Translations under genes and position numbers: made by a program
Origin: Anaerobacillus sp.
Lineage (GTDB): Bacteria > Bacillota > Bacilli > Bacillales > Anaerobacillaceae
Assembly (NCBI GenBank): GCA_007118195.1
Contig: SKSA01000110.1
Coordinates: 1-8,237, forward strand
Direction: 5' to 3'
DNA: 8,237 nucleotides
Notes under the pieces: generated by a model
What the model was told of the DNA's origin: nothing
Database searches by the model: none
The model's input: the letters and a program-made list of their open reading frames with translations, nothing else
Shown here: positions 1 through 5,853 of the stretch, one piece after another
Layout of the letters: the number at the start of each line of letters is the position of its first letter
Numbering within the stretch: position 1 is the first letter of the stretch

Positions 1-116
1 AGAGCCGAAATAACGTTCATATTCTCACGATAAGGTATTTCAAATTCTTCTTTATATGGCGCAGAACTTGTATCCGCTTGTCGAGTGATTATAAATCGAA
101 TGGTTTTTTGGCTCAT
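1..116 (-). CDS. sdhB: Succinate dehydrogenase iron-sulfur subunit SdhB, N-terminal 38 codons only (runs off the left edge)
   Basis: The minus strand from the ATG at 116-114 reads MSQKTIRFIITRQ, then a segment containing PYKEEFEIPYR and ending NVISA at the window edge. This matches, from memory, the start of Bacillus SdhB, the electron-transfer subunit of complex II. It carries electrons from the SdhA flavin through three iron-sulfur clusters to the membrane cytochrome. Only the beginning of the ferredoxin-like domain is visible; all cluster cysteines lie outside the window. Its ATG overlaps the sdhA stop codon (ATGA, 116-113), so translation is probably coupled. Only a weak ribosome binding site (GTGAG, about 8 nt upstream, inside the end of sdhA) is seen. 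Third gene of the sdhCAB operon. Confidence 0.93.
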   Translation of the reverse strand, partial: MSQKTIRFIITRQADTSSAPYKEEFEIPYRENMNVISA

Positions 117-1882
117 GCTTTGTCACTCACTTTCTTTTTAGTGGTGTAGTCACGTTTACGTGGTTTGATTAATGAAACATCAACATCTTCATATTCAAAC
201 TCAGGAGCAAGTTTCTCAGCGTTATACTTCGCCTTTGTTGTCTTTAACCATTCTTCATCATTACGATCTGGGAATTCTGGTTTGTAATGAGCACCACGAC
301 TTTCGTTACGATTATACGCACCTTGAGTAATTACACGTGCTAAATTGAGCATTCCTTCAAATTGACGTGTAAATGCAACACCTTGATTGCTCCATTTAGC
401 TGTATCGATGATATTAATGTTTTTATAACGTTCCATTAATTCTACAATTTTCTCATCTGTTTTTAATAGCTTTTCATTTTCACGAACAACTGTTACGTTC
501 GCTGTCATAATGTCACCAAGTTCTTTATGAAGCTGATACGCATTTTCTTTTCCATCCATTTTTAAAATTGAATCGAACTTTTGTTGTTCTTCTTTTAAAC
601 AGCTATCAAACACTGTAGACGAAATATCATCCGATGATTTTTCTAAGCCATTAATATATTCAACAGCTTTAGGTCCTGCTACCATGCCACCATAAATAGC
701 CGAAAGTAGCGAGTTTGCACCTAAACGGTTAGCTCCATGCTGAGAGTAGTCAACTTCCCCTGCAGCAAATAATCCAGGAATATTTGTCATTTGATCATAA
801 TCTACCCATAATCCACCCATTGAATAGTGAACTCCAGGGAAGATTTTCATCGGTACTTTACGAGGGTCGTCACCCATGAACTTCTCGTAAATTTCCATAA
901 TTCCACCAAGTTTAATATCTAACTCTTTTGGATCTTTATGAGAAAGGTCAAGATAAACCATGTTCTCACCATTAATACCTAGATTTTGATTTACACAGAC
1001 ATCAAAAATTTCTCTAGTAGCAATGTCACGTGGAACTAAGTTTCCGTATGCTGGATATTTCTCTTCTAGGAAATACCAAGGTTTACCGTCCTTATACGTC
1101 CAAACACGTCCACCTTCACCACGAGCACTTTCACTCATGAGACGAAGCTTGTCATCTCCTGGAATAGCTGTTGGGTGAATTTGAATAAATTCTCCATTAG
1201 CATAATATACGCCTTGCTCATAAAGCTTTGCAGCTGCAAAACCAGTATTAATCATTGAGTTTGTAGATTTACCGAAGATAATTCCAGGCCCACCTGTAGC
1301 TACAATAACTGCATCTGCTTTAAAATGTTCTATTTGTGAAGAGCCTAAATCTTGAGCTACAATTCCACGACAAACTCCTTCATCATCGATAATTGCAGAT
1401 AAAAACTCCCAACCTTCGTACTTTTTCACGAGACCTCTAGTTTCATGACGACGAACTTGCTCATCACATGCATATAAAAGTTGCTGTCCTGTAGTTGCAC
1501 CAGCAAAAGCTGTACGATGGTGCTGTGTACCACCGAAGCGACGGAAATCTAGTAAGCCTTCAGGTGTCCGGTTAAACATAACTCCCATGCGATCCATTAA
1601 ATGAATAATTCCTGGAGCCGCATCACACATCGCCTTAACTTGTGGTTGGTTCGCTAAAAAGTCACCACCATAAACTGAATCATCAAAATGCTCAGCTGGT
1701 GAGTCACCCTCCCCTTTTGTATTTACAGCTCCGTTAATACCACCTTGGGCACAAACAGAGTGAGATCGTTTCACAGGAACTACTGAAAATAAGTCAACTT
1801 GAACCCCTGCTTCCGCTGCTTTGATAGCGGCCATTAAACCTGCTAGGCCCCCACCAACTATTACGATTTTTCCTTTACTCAT
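113..1882 (-). CDS. sdhA: Succinate dehydrogenase flavoprotein subunit SdhA (589 aa)
   Basis: Catalytic subunit of complex II, oxidising succinate to fumarate on the cytoplasmic face of the membrane. The N terminus has the FAD dinucleotide-binding motif IVIVGGGLAG (residues 6-15). The covalent flavin histidine is H41 in RSHSVCAQGG. Active-site blocks follow: HPTAIPG (H236), RGEGGR (254-259), VPRDIATR (catalytic Arg about R285), HYSMGG (H352), GLFAAGE (370-376) and HGANRLGANS (R386). The C-terminal helical region contains RNESRGAHYKPEFP. Length agrees with the roughly 586 aa Bacillus protein. The reading frame extends upstream to a GTG at 1891, but that G is part of the Shine-Dalgarno AAGGAG, so GTG is ruled out. 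ATG at 1885 or 1882 are possible; I chose 1882 (MSKGK) because spacing is 8 nt and it aligns with the family start. It begins 23 nt after sdhC ends and overlaps sdhB by ATGA. No key residue is missing. Confidence 0.96.
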   Translation of the reverse strand: MSKGKIVIVGGGLAGLMAAIKAAEAGVQVDLFSVVPVKRSHSVCAQGGINGAVNTKGEGDSPAEHFDDSVYGGDFLANQPQVKAMCDAAPGIIHLMDRMGVMFNRTPEGLLDFRRFGGTQHHRTAFAGATTGQQLLYACDEQVRRHETRGLVKKYEGWEFLSAIIDDEGVCRGIVAQDLGSSQIEHFKADAVIVATGGPGIIFGKSTNSMINTGFAAAKLYEQGVYYANGEFIQIHPTAIPGDDKLRLMSESARGEGGRVWTYKDGKPWYFLEEKYPAYGNLVPRDIATREIFDVCVNQNLGINGENMVYLDLSHKDPKELDIKLGGIMEIYEKFMGDDPRKVPMKIFPGVHYSMGGLWVDYDQMTNIPGLFAAGEVDYSQHGANRLGANSLLSAIYGGMVAGPKAVEYINGLEKSSDDISSTVFDSCLKEEQQKFDSILKMDGKENAYQLHKELGDIMTANVTVVRENEKLLKTDEKIVELMERYKNINIIDTAKWSNQGVAFTRQFEGMLNLARVITQGAYNRNESRGAHYKPEFPDRNDEEWLKTTKAKYNAEKLAPEFEYEDVDVSLIKPRKRDYTTKKKVSDKA

Positions 1883-1890
1883 CATGACCA

Positions 1891-1896
1891 CTCCTT
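1891..1896 (-). promoter_or_regulatory. Ribosome binding site of sdhA that decides the start codon
   Basis: AAGGAG on the minus strand lies 5 nt before the ATG at 1885 and 8 nt before the ATG at 1882. Its last G is also the first base of the upstream in-frame GTG, which therefore cannot be the start. Confidence 0.85.
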
Positions 1897-1905
1897 AAAA
1901 TTTGG

Positions 1906-2514
1906 CTAGATAAATGCTAAGATTGCACGAACACCAACAAACGTTAACGCAACGAAAATACCTAGCGTTACATATGTTGAAATTACTTGTGATCGAGGAG
2001 TAACAGTGATCCCCCAAGTTACGAAAAACGCCCATAGTCCGTTCGCAAAGTGGAAAGTTGCTGCAACAATACCTACAATGTAAAATGCAAGAATGAAAGG
2101 ATTCGCAACAATGTTTGCCATCATGTTAAAGTCAACCGTTGCCCCTAACGCAGCAGCTACTCTTGTTTCCCAAACGTGCCATGCTAAGAAAATTACTGTA
2201 ATTACACCTGTCCAACGTTGAAGTCTGAACATCCAATTTCGAAAGTATCCATATGTACTCGTGTTATGCTTCGCCTGAAAAGCAATGTAAAGTCCATAGA
2301 TTGCATGGAATAATAATGGTAGGAAAATAACAAAAATTTCTAGAGCATAACGAAATGGTAAACTTTCCATAAAATGAGTTGCTGCATTATAAGCTTCTTC
2401 ACCATAGACAGCATAGTAGTTAACTACAAAATGAACGATTAAGAAGATCCCTACTGGTATAACCCCTAGTAAAGAGTGCAACTTGCGATACATAAATTCT
2501 CGATTACCGGCCAT
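1906..2514 (-). CDS. sdhC: Succinate dehydrogenase cytochrome b558 subunit SdhC (202 aa)
   Basis: Membrane anchor of complex II, passing electrons from SdhB to menaquinone through two b haems. Five hydrophobic segments can be seen at about residues 16-33, 57-80, 101-119, 140-166 and 178-200, the single-subunit, five-helix arrangement of the Bacillus enzyme. Histidines at positions 28, 70, 113 and 155 coincide with the four haem-ligand positions I remember for B. subtilis SdhC, so both haems should be present. Conserved blocks include GNREF at the N terminus, LHSLLGVIPVG, SLPFRYALE, WHVWETR and WGITVTPRSQ. Length equals the family's usual 202 aa. The ATG at 2514 follows AGGGGG with 8 nt spacing. 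First gene of sdhCAB, behind a long leader. The G-rich Shine-Dalgarno would be a natural target for a C-rich small RNA such as FsrA, known to act on sdhC in B. subtilis; that regulation is only inferred here. Confidence 0.97.
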   Translation of the reverse strand: MAGNREFMYRKLHSLLGVIPVGIFLIVHFVVNYYAVYGEEAYNAATHFMESLPFRYALEIFVIFLPLLFHAIYGLYIAFQAKHNTSTYGYFRNWMFRLQRWTGVITVIFLAWHVWETRVAAALGATVDFNMMANIVANPFILAFYIVGIVAATFHFANGLWAFFVTWGITVTPRSQVISTYVTLGIFVALTFVGVRAILAFI

Positions 2515-2589
2515 ACTTGTTTCCCCCTGTTTTCATAGTTTTGTAGAGGCTTTTACACCTCAGCTTTTAAAATGGGAAAGTCTGTGTTC

Positions 2590-2621
2590 TTATACTTCAG
2601 TTTTTACCCGCTAAAGTATAA
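2590..2621 (-). promoter_or_regulatory. Stem-loop in the sdhC 5' leader
   Basis: On the minus-strand RNA, TTATACTTTAG (2621-2611) pairs with CTGAAGTATAA (2600-2590), an 11-bp stem closing a 10-nt loop CGGGTAAAAA. The only non-Watson-Crick pair is U-G on this strand and would be A-C on the other, which suggests the structure acts as RNA in the sdh transcript. No T-run follows, so it is not a terminator. It could stabilise the transcript or be a regulator site; function unknown. The stem also contains TATACT, which could act as a -10 box, but no convincing -35 is seen. Confidence 0.55.
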
Positions 2622-2680
2622 TAATTTCCTATAAAACCTTTTTGTTTACTTTTTAACATGATTATGAAATCGCATCCCCC

Positions 2681-2705
2681 CCTAGTTTCTAGAGTTAACA
2701 CTAGG
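2681..2705. repeat. 6-bp inverted repeat CCTAGT/ACTAGG upstream of sdhC
   Basis: CCTAGT (2681-2686) and ACTAGG (2700-2705) are perfect inverted copies separated by 13 bp; a run of seven C begins just before and overlaps the left arm (2676-2682). It sits immediately downstream of a TTGACA box and might be an operator or a small leader hairpin. At this length chance is possible. Confidence 0.35.
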
Positions 2706-2729
2706 AAAATAGTTTTTTCAAGTTGTCAA
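2701..2729 (-). promoter_or_regulatory. Possible second promoter of sdhCAB (good -35, poor -10)
   Basis: A perfect -35 hexamer TTGACA (2729-2724) lies in the palindrome GTTGACAAC on the minus strand, but at 17 bp spacing the -10 position reads TCCTAG (2706-2701), a poor match. Functional only if helped by an activator, or the TTGACA is part of a protein-binding palindrome instead. Confidence 0.25.
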
Positions 2730-2771
2730 CAAATTAAAAAACACTATCTTTGAATATAATGTGACAATTTT

Positions 2772-2801
2772 ATTTTACTCCCAATACACTGATAGCGTCA
2801 A
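2772..2801 (-). promoter_or_regulatory. Sigma-A promoter for sdhCAB
   Basis: On the minus strand TTGACG (2801-2796) and TAAAAT (2777-2772) are separated by 18 bp, each one mismatch from consensus. This is the best promoter upstream of sdhC. Transcription would start near 2765, giving a 5' leader of about 250 nt before the sdhC ATG. Confidence 0.6.
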
Positions 2802-3050
2802 GAAAACGGATACAGTTTATTTTTTATATTTTCAGACTACTGATAACGAAACATACAGTTGTTCAAGTTTTCACAACCGTCTACAAGCCTATCGCTATCA
2901 CCATTTACTAGACTTTTTTACAAGCACCTCCGCCCAAATAGATTATAACTCTTATAAATATTCACAAAATTTTAATATTTTCTTCAAATTTTTTTAAAAT
3001 TATAAAAGCTTTTACAACCGCATTTATTACTACTAACACAGTACTAATAA
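2802..3050. other. AT-rich non-coding stretch between the sdh promoter and the transporter terminator
   Basis: I see no gene here. A plus-strand open frame of 78 codons from a GTG at 2761 has no ribosome binding site and a low-complexity, Phe/Tyr/Ser-rich product, and is treated as chance. Minor structure: a 12-bp palindrome TAAAAGCTTTTA at 3003-3014, and the Rex-like motif listed separately. Poly-A/T runs dominate 2961-3000. Confidence 0.6.
2859..2876. promoter_or_regulatory. Rex-like imperfect palindrome upstream of the sdh promoter
   Basis: The minus strand reads TTGTGAAAACTTGAACAA. Compared with the Rex redox-repressor consensus TTGTGAA-N4-TTCACAA it matches 12 of 14 defined positions. 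It lies about 58 bp upstream of the -35 box, which is unusual for a repressor. Part of it recurs at 2717-2728. The match was made by eye and Rex control of sdh is not something I can assert. Confidence 0.25.
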
Positions 3051-3084
3051 GGGCTTAAGCAGTTCTCCTGAACAGCTTAGGCCC
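3051..3084 (-). terminator. Hairpin terminator behind the potassium transporter gene
   Basis: GGGCCTAAGC (3084-3075) pairs with GCTTAAGCCC (3060-3051) with one mismatch; inside it GTTC/GAAC closes a 4-nt loop. The stem is GC-rich at its base but the following sequence on the minus strand is only TTATTAG, a weak T tract. It starts about 50 nt after the transporter stop codon and separates it from the sdh promoter. Confidence 0.6.
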
Positions 3085-3133
3085 CCTTTAACATTACTAG
3101 TATTAATAATAAATATACAAATACCTGCGAACG

Positions 3134-4483
3134 TTAACCAATGATGATTCTTTCTGTTGGATATTTGTAATAACTTTTTGTTTCCTTTTTTCTTACAGAG
3201 AATAGAAATGCAATTAATCCTACACGGCCAATAAACATAAGTACCATTAAAATAAATTGACTCGGTAAACTTAAGTGTGGAGTGATCCCCATCGAGAGAC
3301 CGCACGTACCAAAGGCAGAACTTGCTTCAAATACAATTGCCATTAAGGAAATTTCACCACTATTTTCAAAAGCTGCTATTAAAATAATTGCAGTAAATAA
3401 CATAACAATAAAAACGGATAACACGATAAAAGCTTTTTGACGATCTTCCTGATGAATTTCTCGCCCAAATACTTTAACATCACTTTTCCCCAATGCAAAG
3501 CTACGAATCGTTAAAAACATAACCGCTAAAGTCGTCGTTCGTATTCCACCACCAACACTCGAAGGACTTGCACCAATAATCATCAGTCCTGAAATGAGTA
3601 ATAGGGTTGCTAGACTTAGCTCTGATACATCCATTGTAGCTAGCCCACCACTTCTTGCTGTAGCGGAGTTAAATAATGAATACCACAATTGCTGGTGCCA
3701 TGCTAACCCGTCATAAAAATGACCTAATTCTAAGAGCCAAATGGATACAAAAAAAAAAATAAACACAATGAAATATGTCGCTGTTGTAATTTTCGTAAAT
3801 AAACTAAATTTAAAGTTTTGGTTTTCTTTAGAAAAGTATTGCTTTAACTCCATTAGTACCGGGAAACCAATCGCTCCAGCAAAAATTAAGGTAATTGTAA
3901 TAAACTGAACAAAATAATCATTCGCAAAAGGAATTAACGATTGACCCGTTACATCAAAGCCTGCATTAGTAAACGCACTTAACGAAGCAAAAGCGCCTTG
4001 ATAGTATGCCTCACCAACTGTATCAAAATAATTTAGATAATATGTACCTAAAATTAAAGCACCTACGATTTCAATTGCCAGTGCTACAAATAAGATCCCC
4101 CTCATTAAATTCACAAGTCCTGAAAAATTACTTTGATTTTGGTCGACCATGATTAACATCCGCTGCGACAAAATAATTTTTCTTCCAAAAATCATCCAAA
4201 CAAATGTCCCTAGTGTCATGATTCCAATACCGCCTAATTGGATCGCAATCGCTAAAAAGGCTACACCAACATAACTGTACGTCTCAGATACATTAACTAC
4301 CGTTAAACCTGTCACACTAACTGCACTAACTGACGTAAACAACGCTTCAGAATACGAAACGTTTACACCAGGCAAATGTGAAATTGGTAAAAAAAGTAAT
4401 AAACTAAATATGAACATAGCTATAACATAAGAGAAAATAATAATTCGAAATGGGGTCAAAAATTTCCCCTTTGATAAATTCAT
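3134..4483 (-). CDS. TrkH/KtrB-family potassium (or Na+-coupled potassium) transporter, membrane subunit (449 aa)
   Basis: Integral membrane protein with the four-fold M1-P-M2 layout of TrkH/KtrB proteins. The four pore loops, with their filter glycines, are visible at SVTGLT (G59), TNAGFD (G175), ARSGGLA (G280) and GTCGLS (G395). The glycine/serine-rich segment GASPSSVGGGIRTTT (304-318) corresponds to the intramembrane gating loop after the third pore helix, and the conserved end FIGRVGLIAFLFS precedes a short cytoplasmic tail YPTERIIIG. Length fits KtrB/KtrD (about 445-450 aa) better than the longer TrkH. An in-frame ATG at 4513 exists, but it lies on the promoter; the ATG at 4483 has GGAGGT 8 nt upstream and is the likely start. 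Family members work with a cytosolic RCK protein (KtrA/KtrC/TrkA); none is encoded here, as with B. subtilis ktrD. It appears monocistronic, between a divergent yslB and its own terminator. Which paralogue it is, and the ion coupled, cannot be decided by eye. Confidence 0.88.
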   Translation of the reverse strand: MNLSKGKFLTPFRIIIFSYVIAMFIFSLLLFLPISHLPGVNVSYSEALFTSVSAVSVTGLTVVNVSETYSYVGVAFLAIAIQLGGIGIMTLGTFVWMIFGRKIILSQRMLIMVDQNQSNFSGLVNLMRGILFVALAIEIVGALILGTYYLNYFDTVGEAYYQGAFASLSAFTNAGFDVTGQSLIPFANDYFVQFITITLIFAGAIGFPVLMELKQYFSKENQNFKFSLFTKITTATYFIVFIFFFVSIWLLELGHFYDGLAWHQQLWYSLFNSATARSGGLATMDVSELSLATLLLISGLMIIGASPSSVGGGIRTTTLAVMFLTIRSFALGKSDVKVFGREIHQEDRQKAFIVLSVFIVMLFTAIILIAAFENSGEISLMAIVFEASSAFGTCGLSMGITPHLSLPSQFILMVLMFIGRVGLIAFLFSVRKKETKSYYKYPTERIIIG

Positions 4484-4491
4484 AAGCTTGT

Positions 4492-4497
4492 ACCTCC
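4492..4497 (-). promoter_or_regulatory. Ribosome binding site of the transporter gene, partly inside a small hairpin
   Basis: GGAGGT with 8 nt spacing to the ATG at 4483 fixes the start. Its first two G residues also form the end of a 5-bp stem CCGAA/TTCGG with a 4-nt loop (4496-4509), which could lower ribosome access if the transcript includes it. Confidence 0.8.
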
Positions 4498-4514
4498 GAA
4501 TTGTTTCGGGCATT

Positions 4515-4523
4515 AGTATACCA
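4515..4523 (-). promoter_or_regulatory. Extended -10 promoter of the transporter gene
   Basis: Minus strand TGGTATACT: a TATACT box (4520-4515) with TG one base upstream, the extended -10 arrangement. No good -35 is found at 16-18 bp. Start of transcription near 4507 would give a leader of only about 25 nt. Confidence 0.5.
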
Positions 4524-4565
4524 CATTATTTCAAAGATGATATAGTGAATTTCGTGGAAAAGATA

Positions 4566-4571
4566 TATAAT
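4566..4571 (+). promoter_or_regulatory. Candidate -10 box for yslB
   Basis: A consensus TATAAT lies 43 nt before the yslB ATG. At 17 bp spacing the -35 position reads TAGTGA, only a partial match, and the surroundings are very AT-rich, so this is tentative. A second TATAAT at 4590-4595 is too close to the ribosome binding site to be likely. Confidence 0.35.
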
Positions 4572-4614
4572 AATTTAGAATGAGCATTTTATAATTTACA
4601 ATTGGGGGAAACCA

Positions 4615-5073
4615 ATGATCTTTAGTAGTAAAGAAACAAATACATCAAATGAAACTGAGGAACGAAATATTCCTTTATTTGGATATGAACTTTTAAGAGA
4701 AGATATTCTACCAGAGCTTTTAGGTAAGGAACACAATACGATTTTATATTGGGCTGGAAAATCATTAGCTAGAAAGTACCCTACTAGTAGCTTCGAGGAC
4801 ATAATTAACTTTTTTAAAAAAGCAGGATGGGGCGAACTTTTGTTAGTGAAGGAAAAACGGTCAGAGGCTATATTTGAACTTACTTCAGATCTATTTTCCA
4901 ATAAAAAAGAACTAGCAACACCTTTAGAAGCTGGCTTTTTAGCACAACAAATCGAGAACATTAAGGGCTGTATTACGGAAACAAATGAAACACCGAAAAA
5001 CGGTAAAGTTAAAAAAGTTGTTTACCGTGTAAAGTGGGATTTAAACGATCATACAAATGAGGAGAAAAGCTAA
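4615..5073 (+). CDS. yslB: YslB-like protein, DUF2507 family (152 aa)
   Basis: Small cytoplasmic protein without signal peptide or membrane segment. The central part carries the pattern I recall for B. subtilis YslB: FGYELLREDILPELLG (residues 22-37), ILYWAGKSLARKYP, an aromatic FFKKAGWGEL stretch, LEAGFLAQQIE near residue 105-115, and a C-terminal VKWDLND. Length is close to the roughly 148 aa family. The family resembles the V4R-type small-ligand domains, but its biochemical role is not established and I do not assign one. The ATG follows GGGGGA with 5 nt spacing. It is the only plus-strand gene of the window, divergent from the transporter and convergent with lysC, followed by a strong terminator. 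Position next to lysC and near sdh is the same as in B. subtilis, supporting the identification. Confidence 0.85.
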   Translation: MIFSSKETNTSNETEERNIPLFGYELLREDILPELLGKEHNTILYWAGKSLARKYPTSSFEDIINFFKKAGWGELLLVKEKRSEAIFELTSDLFSNKKELATPLEAGFLAQQIENIKGCITETNETPKNGKVKKVVYRVKWDLNDHTNEEKS

Positions 5074-5142
5074 ATCCTAGTCTAGCTTAGCGTGAATATC
5101 ACAAAATTACACCATTACTATGGATTCAGACGCTTAATATAT

Positions 5143-5180
5143 AAAAGAGGGAAACCGCTCAGGCGATTTCCCTCTTTTTT
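5143..5180 (+). terminator. Strong intrinsic terminator of yslB, probably bidirectional
   Basis: AAAAGAGGGAAA (5143-5154) pairs with TTTCCCTCTTTT (5167-5178), extended inside by CGC/GCG after one mismatch, with a TCAG loop. A T-run reaches 5180 on the plus strand. The A-rich left side gives TTTTATAT on the minus strand, so it may also stop lysC read-through. Confidence 0.9.
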
Positions 5181-5201
5181 CTGTATAAAAAATAAATTGT
5201 C

Positions 5202-5223
5202 GGTTCGTTTACTTAAACAAACC
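5202..5223 (-). terminator. Hairpin behind lysC, candidate terminator
   Basis: The minus strand reads GGTTTGTTTA-AG-TAAACGAACC, two 10-nt arms; the single imperfect pair is U-G on this strand but A-C on the other, suggesting it acts in the lysC transcript. The run ATTTATTTTTTAT follows a few nucleotides later. Stem is A/U-rich, so terminator strength is uncertain. Confidence 0.5.
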
Positions 5224-5224
5224 T

Positions 5225-5244
5225 TGTTATCACCAGTGATAACA
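5225..5244. repeat. Perfect 9-bp inverted repeat with 2-bp gap
   Basis: TGTTATCAC (5225-5233) and GTGATAACA (5236-5244) are exact inverted copies. As RNA it would form a 7-bp stem with a 4-nt loop. It lies about 105 nt behind the lysC stop and directly before the hairpin at 5202-5223 in the minus-strand reading direction. Could be part of a composite terminator or a protein-binding site. Confidence 0.5.
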
Positions 5245-5349
5245 GTGCCATGAAAGGAAGTCGGCCGACATTTACATACCGGATCGAGAGAAGGCACTTA
5301 TTGATATTCTTTGCAATAATTTCTAAAGAAACTTCCTTACATTATATAA

Positions 5350-5853
5350 TTAAGCGTTAATTTGAGGTATTTTTACGTTTGCTAGATCAAATGCTTCATG
5401 AAGTACTTCTACTGCTTTAACCATATCACTCTGGTCTAATACGGTAGAAACCTTAATCTCCGATGTACTTACCATTTTTATAAATATCCCATTATCTGAT
5501 AAAACTTTAAACATCTGTCCAGCAACACCAGGATTAGAAATCATTCCTGAACCAACGATCGATACTTTCGCTAATCCACTTTCATAACGTACCTCTTCAA
5601 ATTGAAGTTGCTTTCGATTTGCTTCTAAAACTTCTAAAGTTTCCGCTAATTTTTCAGAGTGAATTGAAAAAGAAATGTTTGTATTTTCACTTTCACTAAC
5701 ATTTTGAATGATGATATCAACGTTTATATTATTTGCAGCTAGCGTAGTAAATAAATTGGATAACCCTGATAAATTGTTCGGCATACTACAAACCGATATT
5801 TTGGTGACATTGCTTTCAAAAGCTAATCCTCTAACGACTAAATTTTCCTCCAT
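5350..5853 (-). CDS. lysC: LysC beta subunit from an internal in-frame start (167 aa, ACT regulatory part)
   Basis: Within lysC an ATG at 5853 (codon 246) is preceded by a perfect AGGAGG with 8 nt spacing. The product would begin MEENLVVRG and consist of the two ACT domains only. B. subtilis aspartokinase II is known to be an alpha2-beta2 enzyme whose beta subunit is translated from exactly such an internal start near codon 246. Conservation of the ribosome binding site here, in codons for a Glu-rich linker, supports the same arrangement. Expression is inferred, not shown. Confidence 0.75.
   Translation of the reverse strand: MEENLVVRGLAFESNVTKISVCSMPNNLSGLSNLFTTLAANNINVDIIIQNVSESENTNISFSIHSEKLAETLEVLEANRKQLQFEEVRYESGLAKVSIVGSGMISNPGVAGQMFKVLSDNGIFIKMVSTSEIKVSTVLDQSDMVKAVEVLHEAFDLANVKIPQINA

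Noticed and set aside
2646..2682. Minus-strand mini-frame ATG...TAA of 9 codons after a G-run in the sdh leader, considered as a leader peptide
   Set aside because: The G-run directly abuts the ATG (no spacing), so initiation there is unlikely; no codon bias hinting at attenuation.
2788..2850. Two ACTGATARCG copies (2788-2797, 2839-2848), considered as CcpA cre sites
   Set aside because: Each misses several conserved cre positions, including the second half CA; only the CG core fits.
2761..2997. Plus-strand open frame of 78 codons starting with GTG
   Set aside because: No ribosome binding site, low-complexity Phe/Tyr/Ser-rich product in AT-rich DNA, and it overlaps the sdh promoter on the other strand.
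3003..3014. Palindrome TAAAAGCTTTTA, considered as a cre or operator site
   Set aside because: The central CG of cre is absent and the site is over 200 bp upstream of the sdh promoter; AT-rich palindromes of this length are expected by chance.
4484..4513. In-frame ATG at 4513 as the transporter start
   Set aside because: It lies against the -10 box with no ribosome binding site; the ATG at 4483 has GGAGGT at ideal spacing.
4596..4961. Minus-strand open frame opposite yslB
   Set aside because: Antisense shadow of a recognised gene, with no start signal or recognisable product.
5250..5360. Plus-strand open frame of 36 codons starting ATG AAA GGA
   Set aside because: No ribosome binding site upstream, falls in the inverted-repeat cluster and runs into the end of lysC; no recognisable product.
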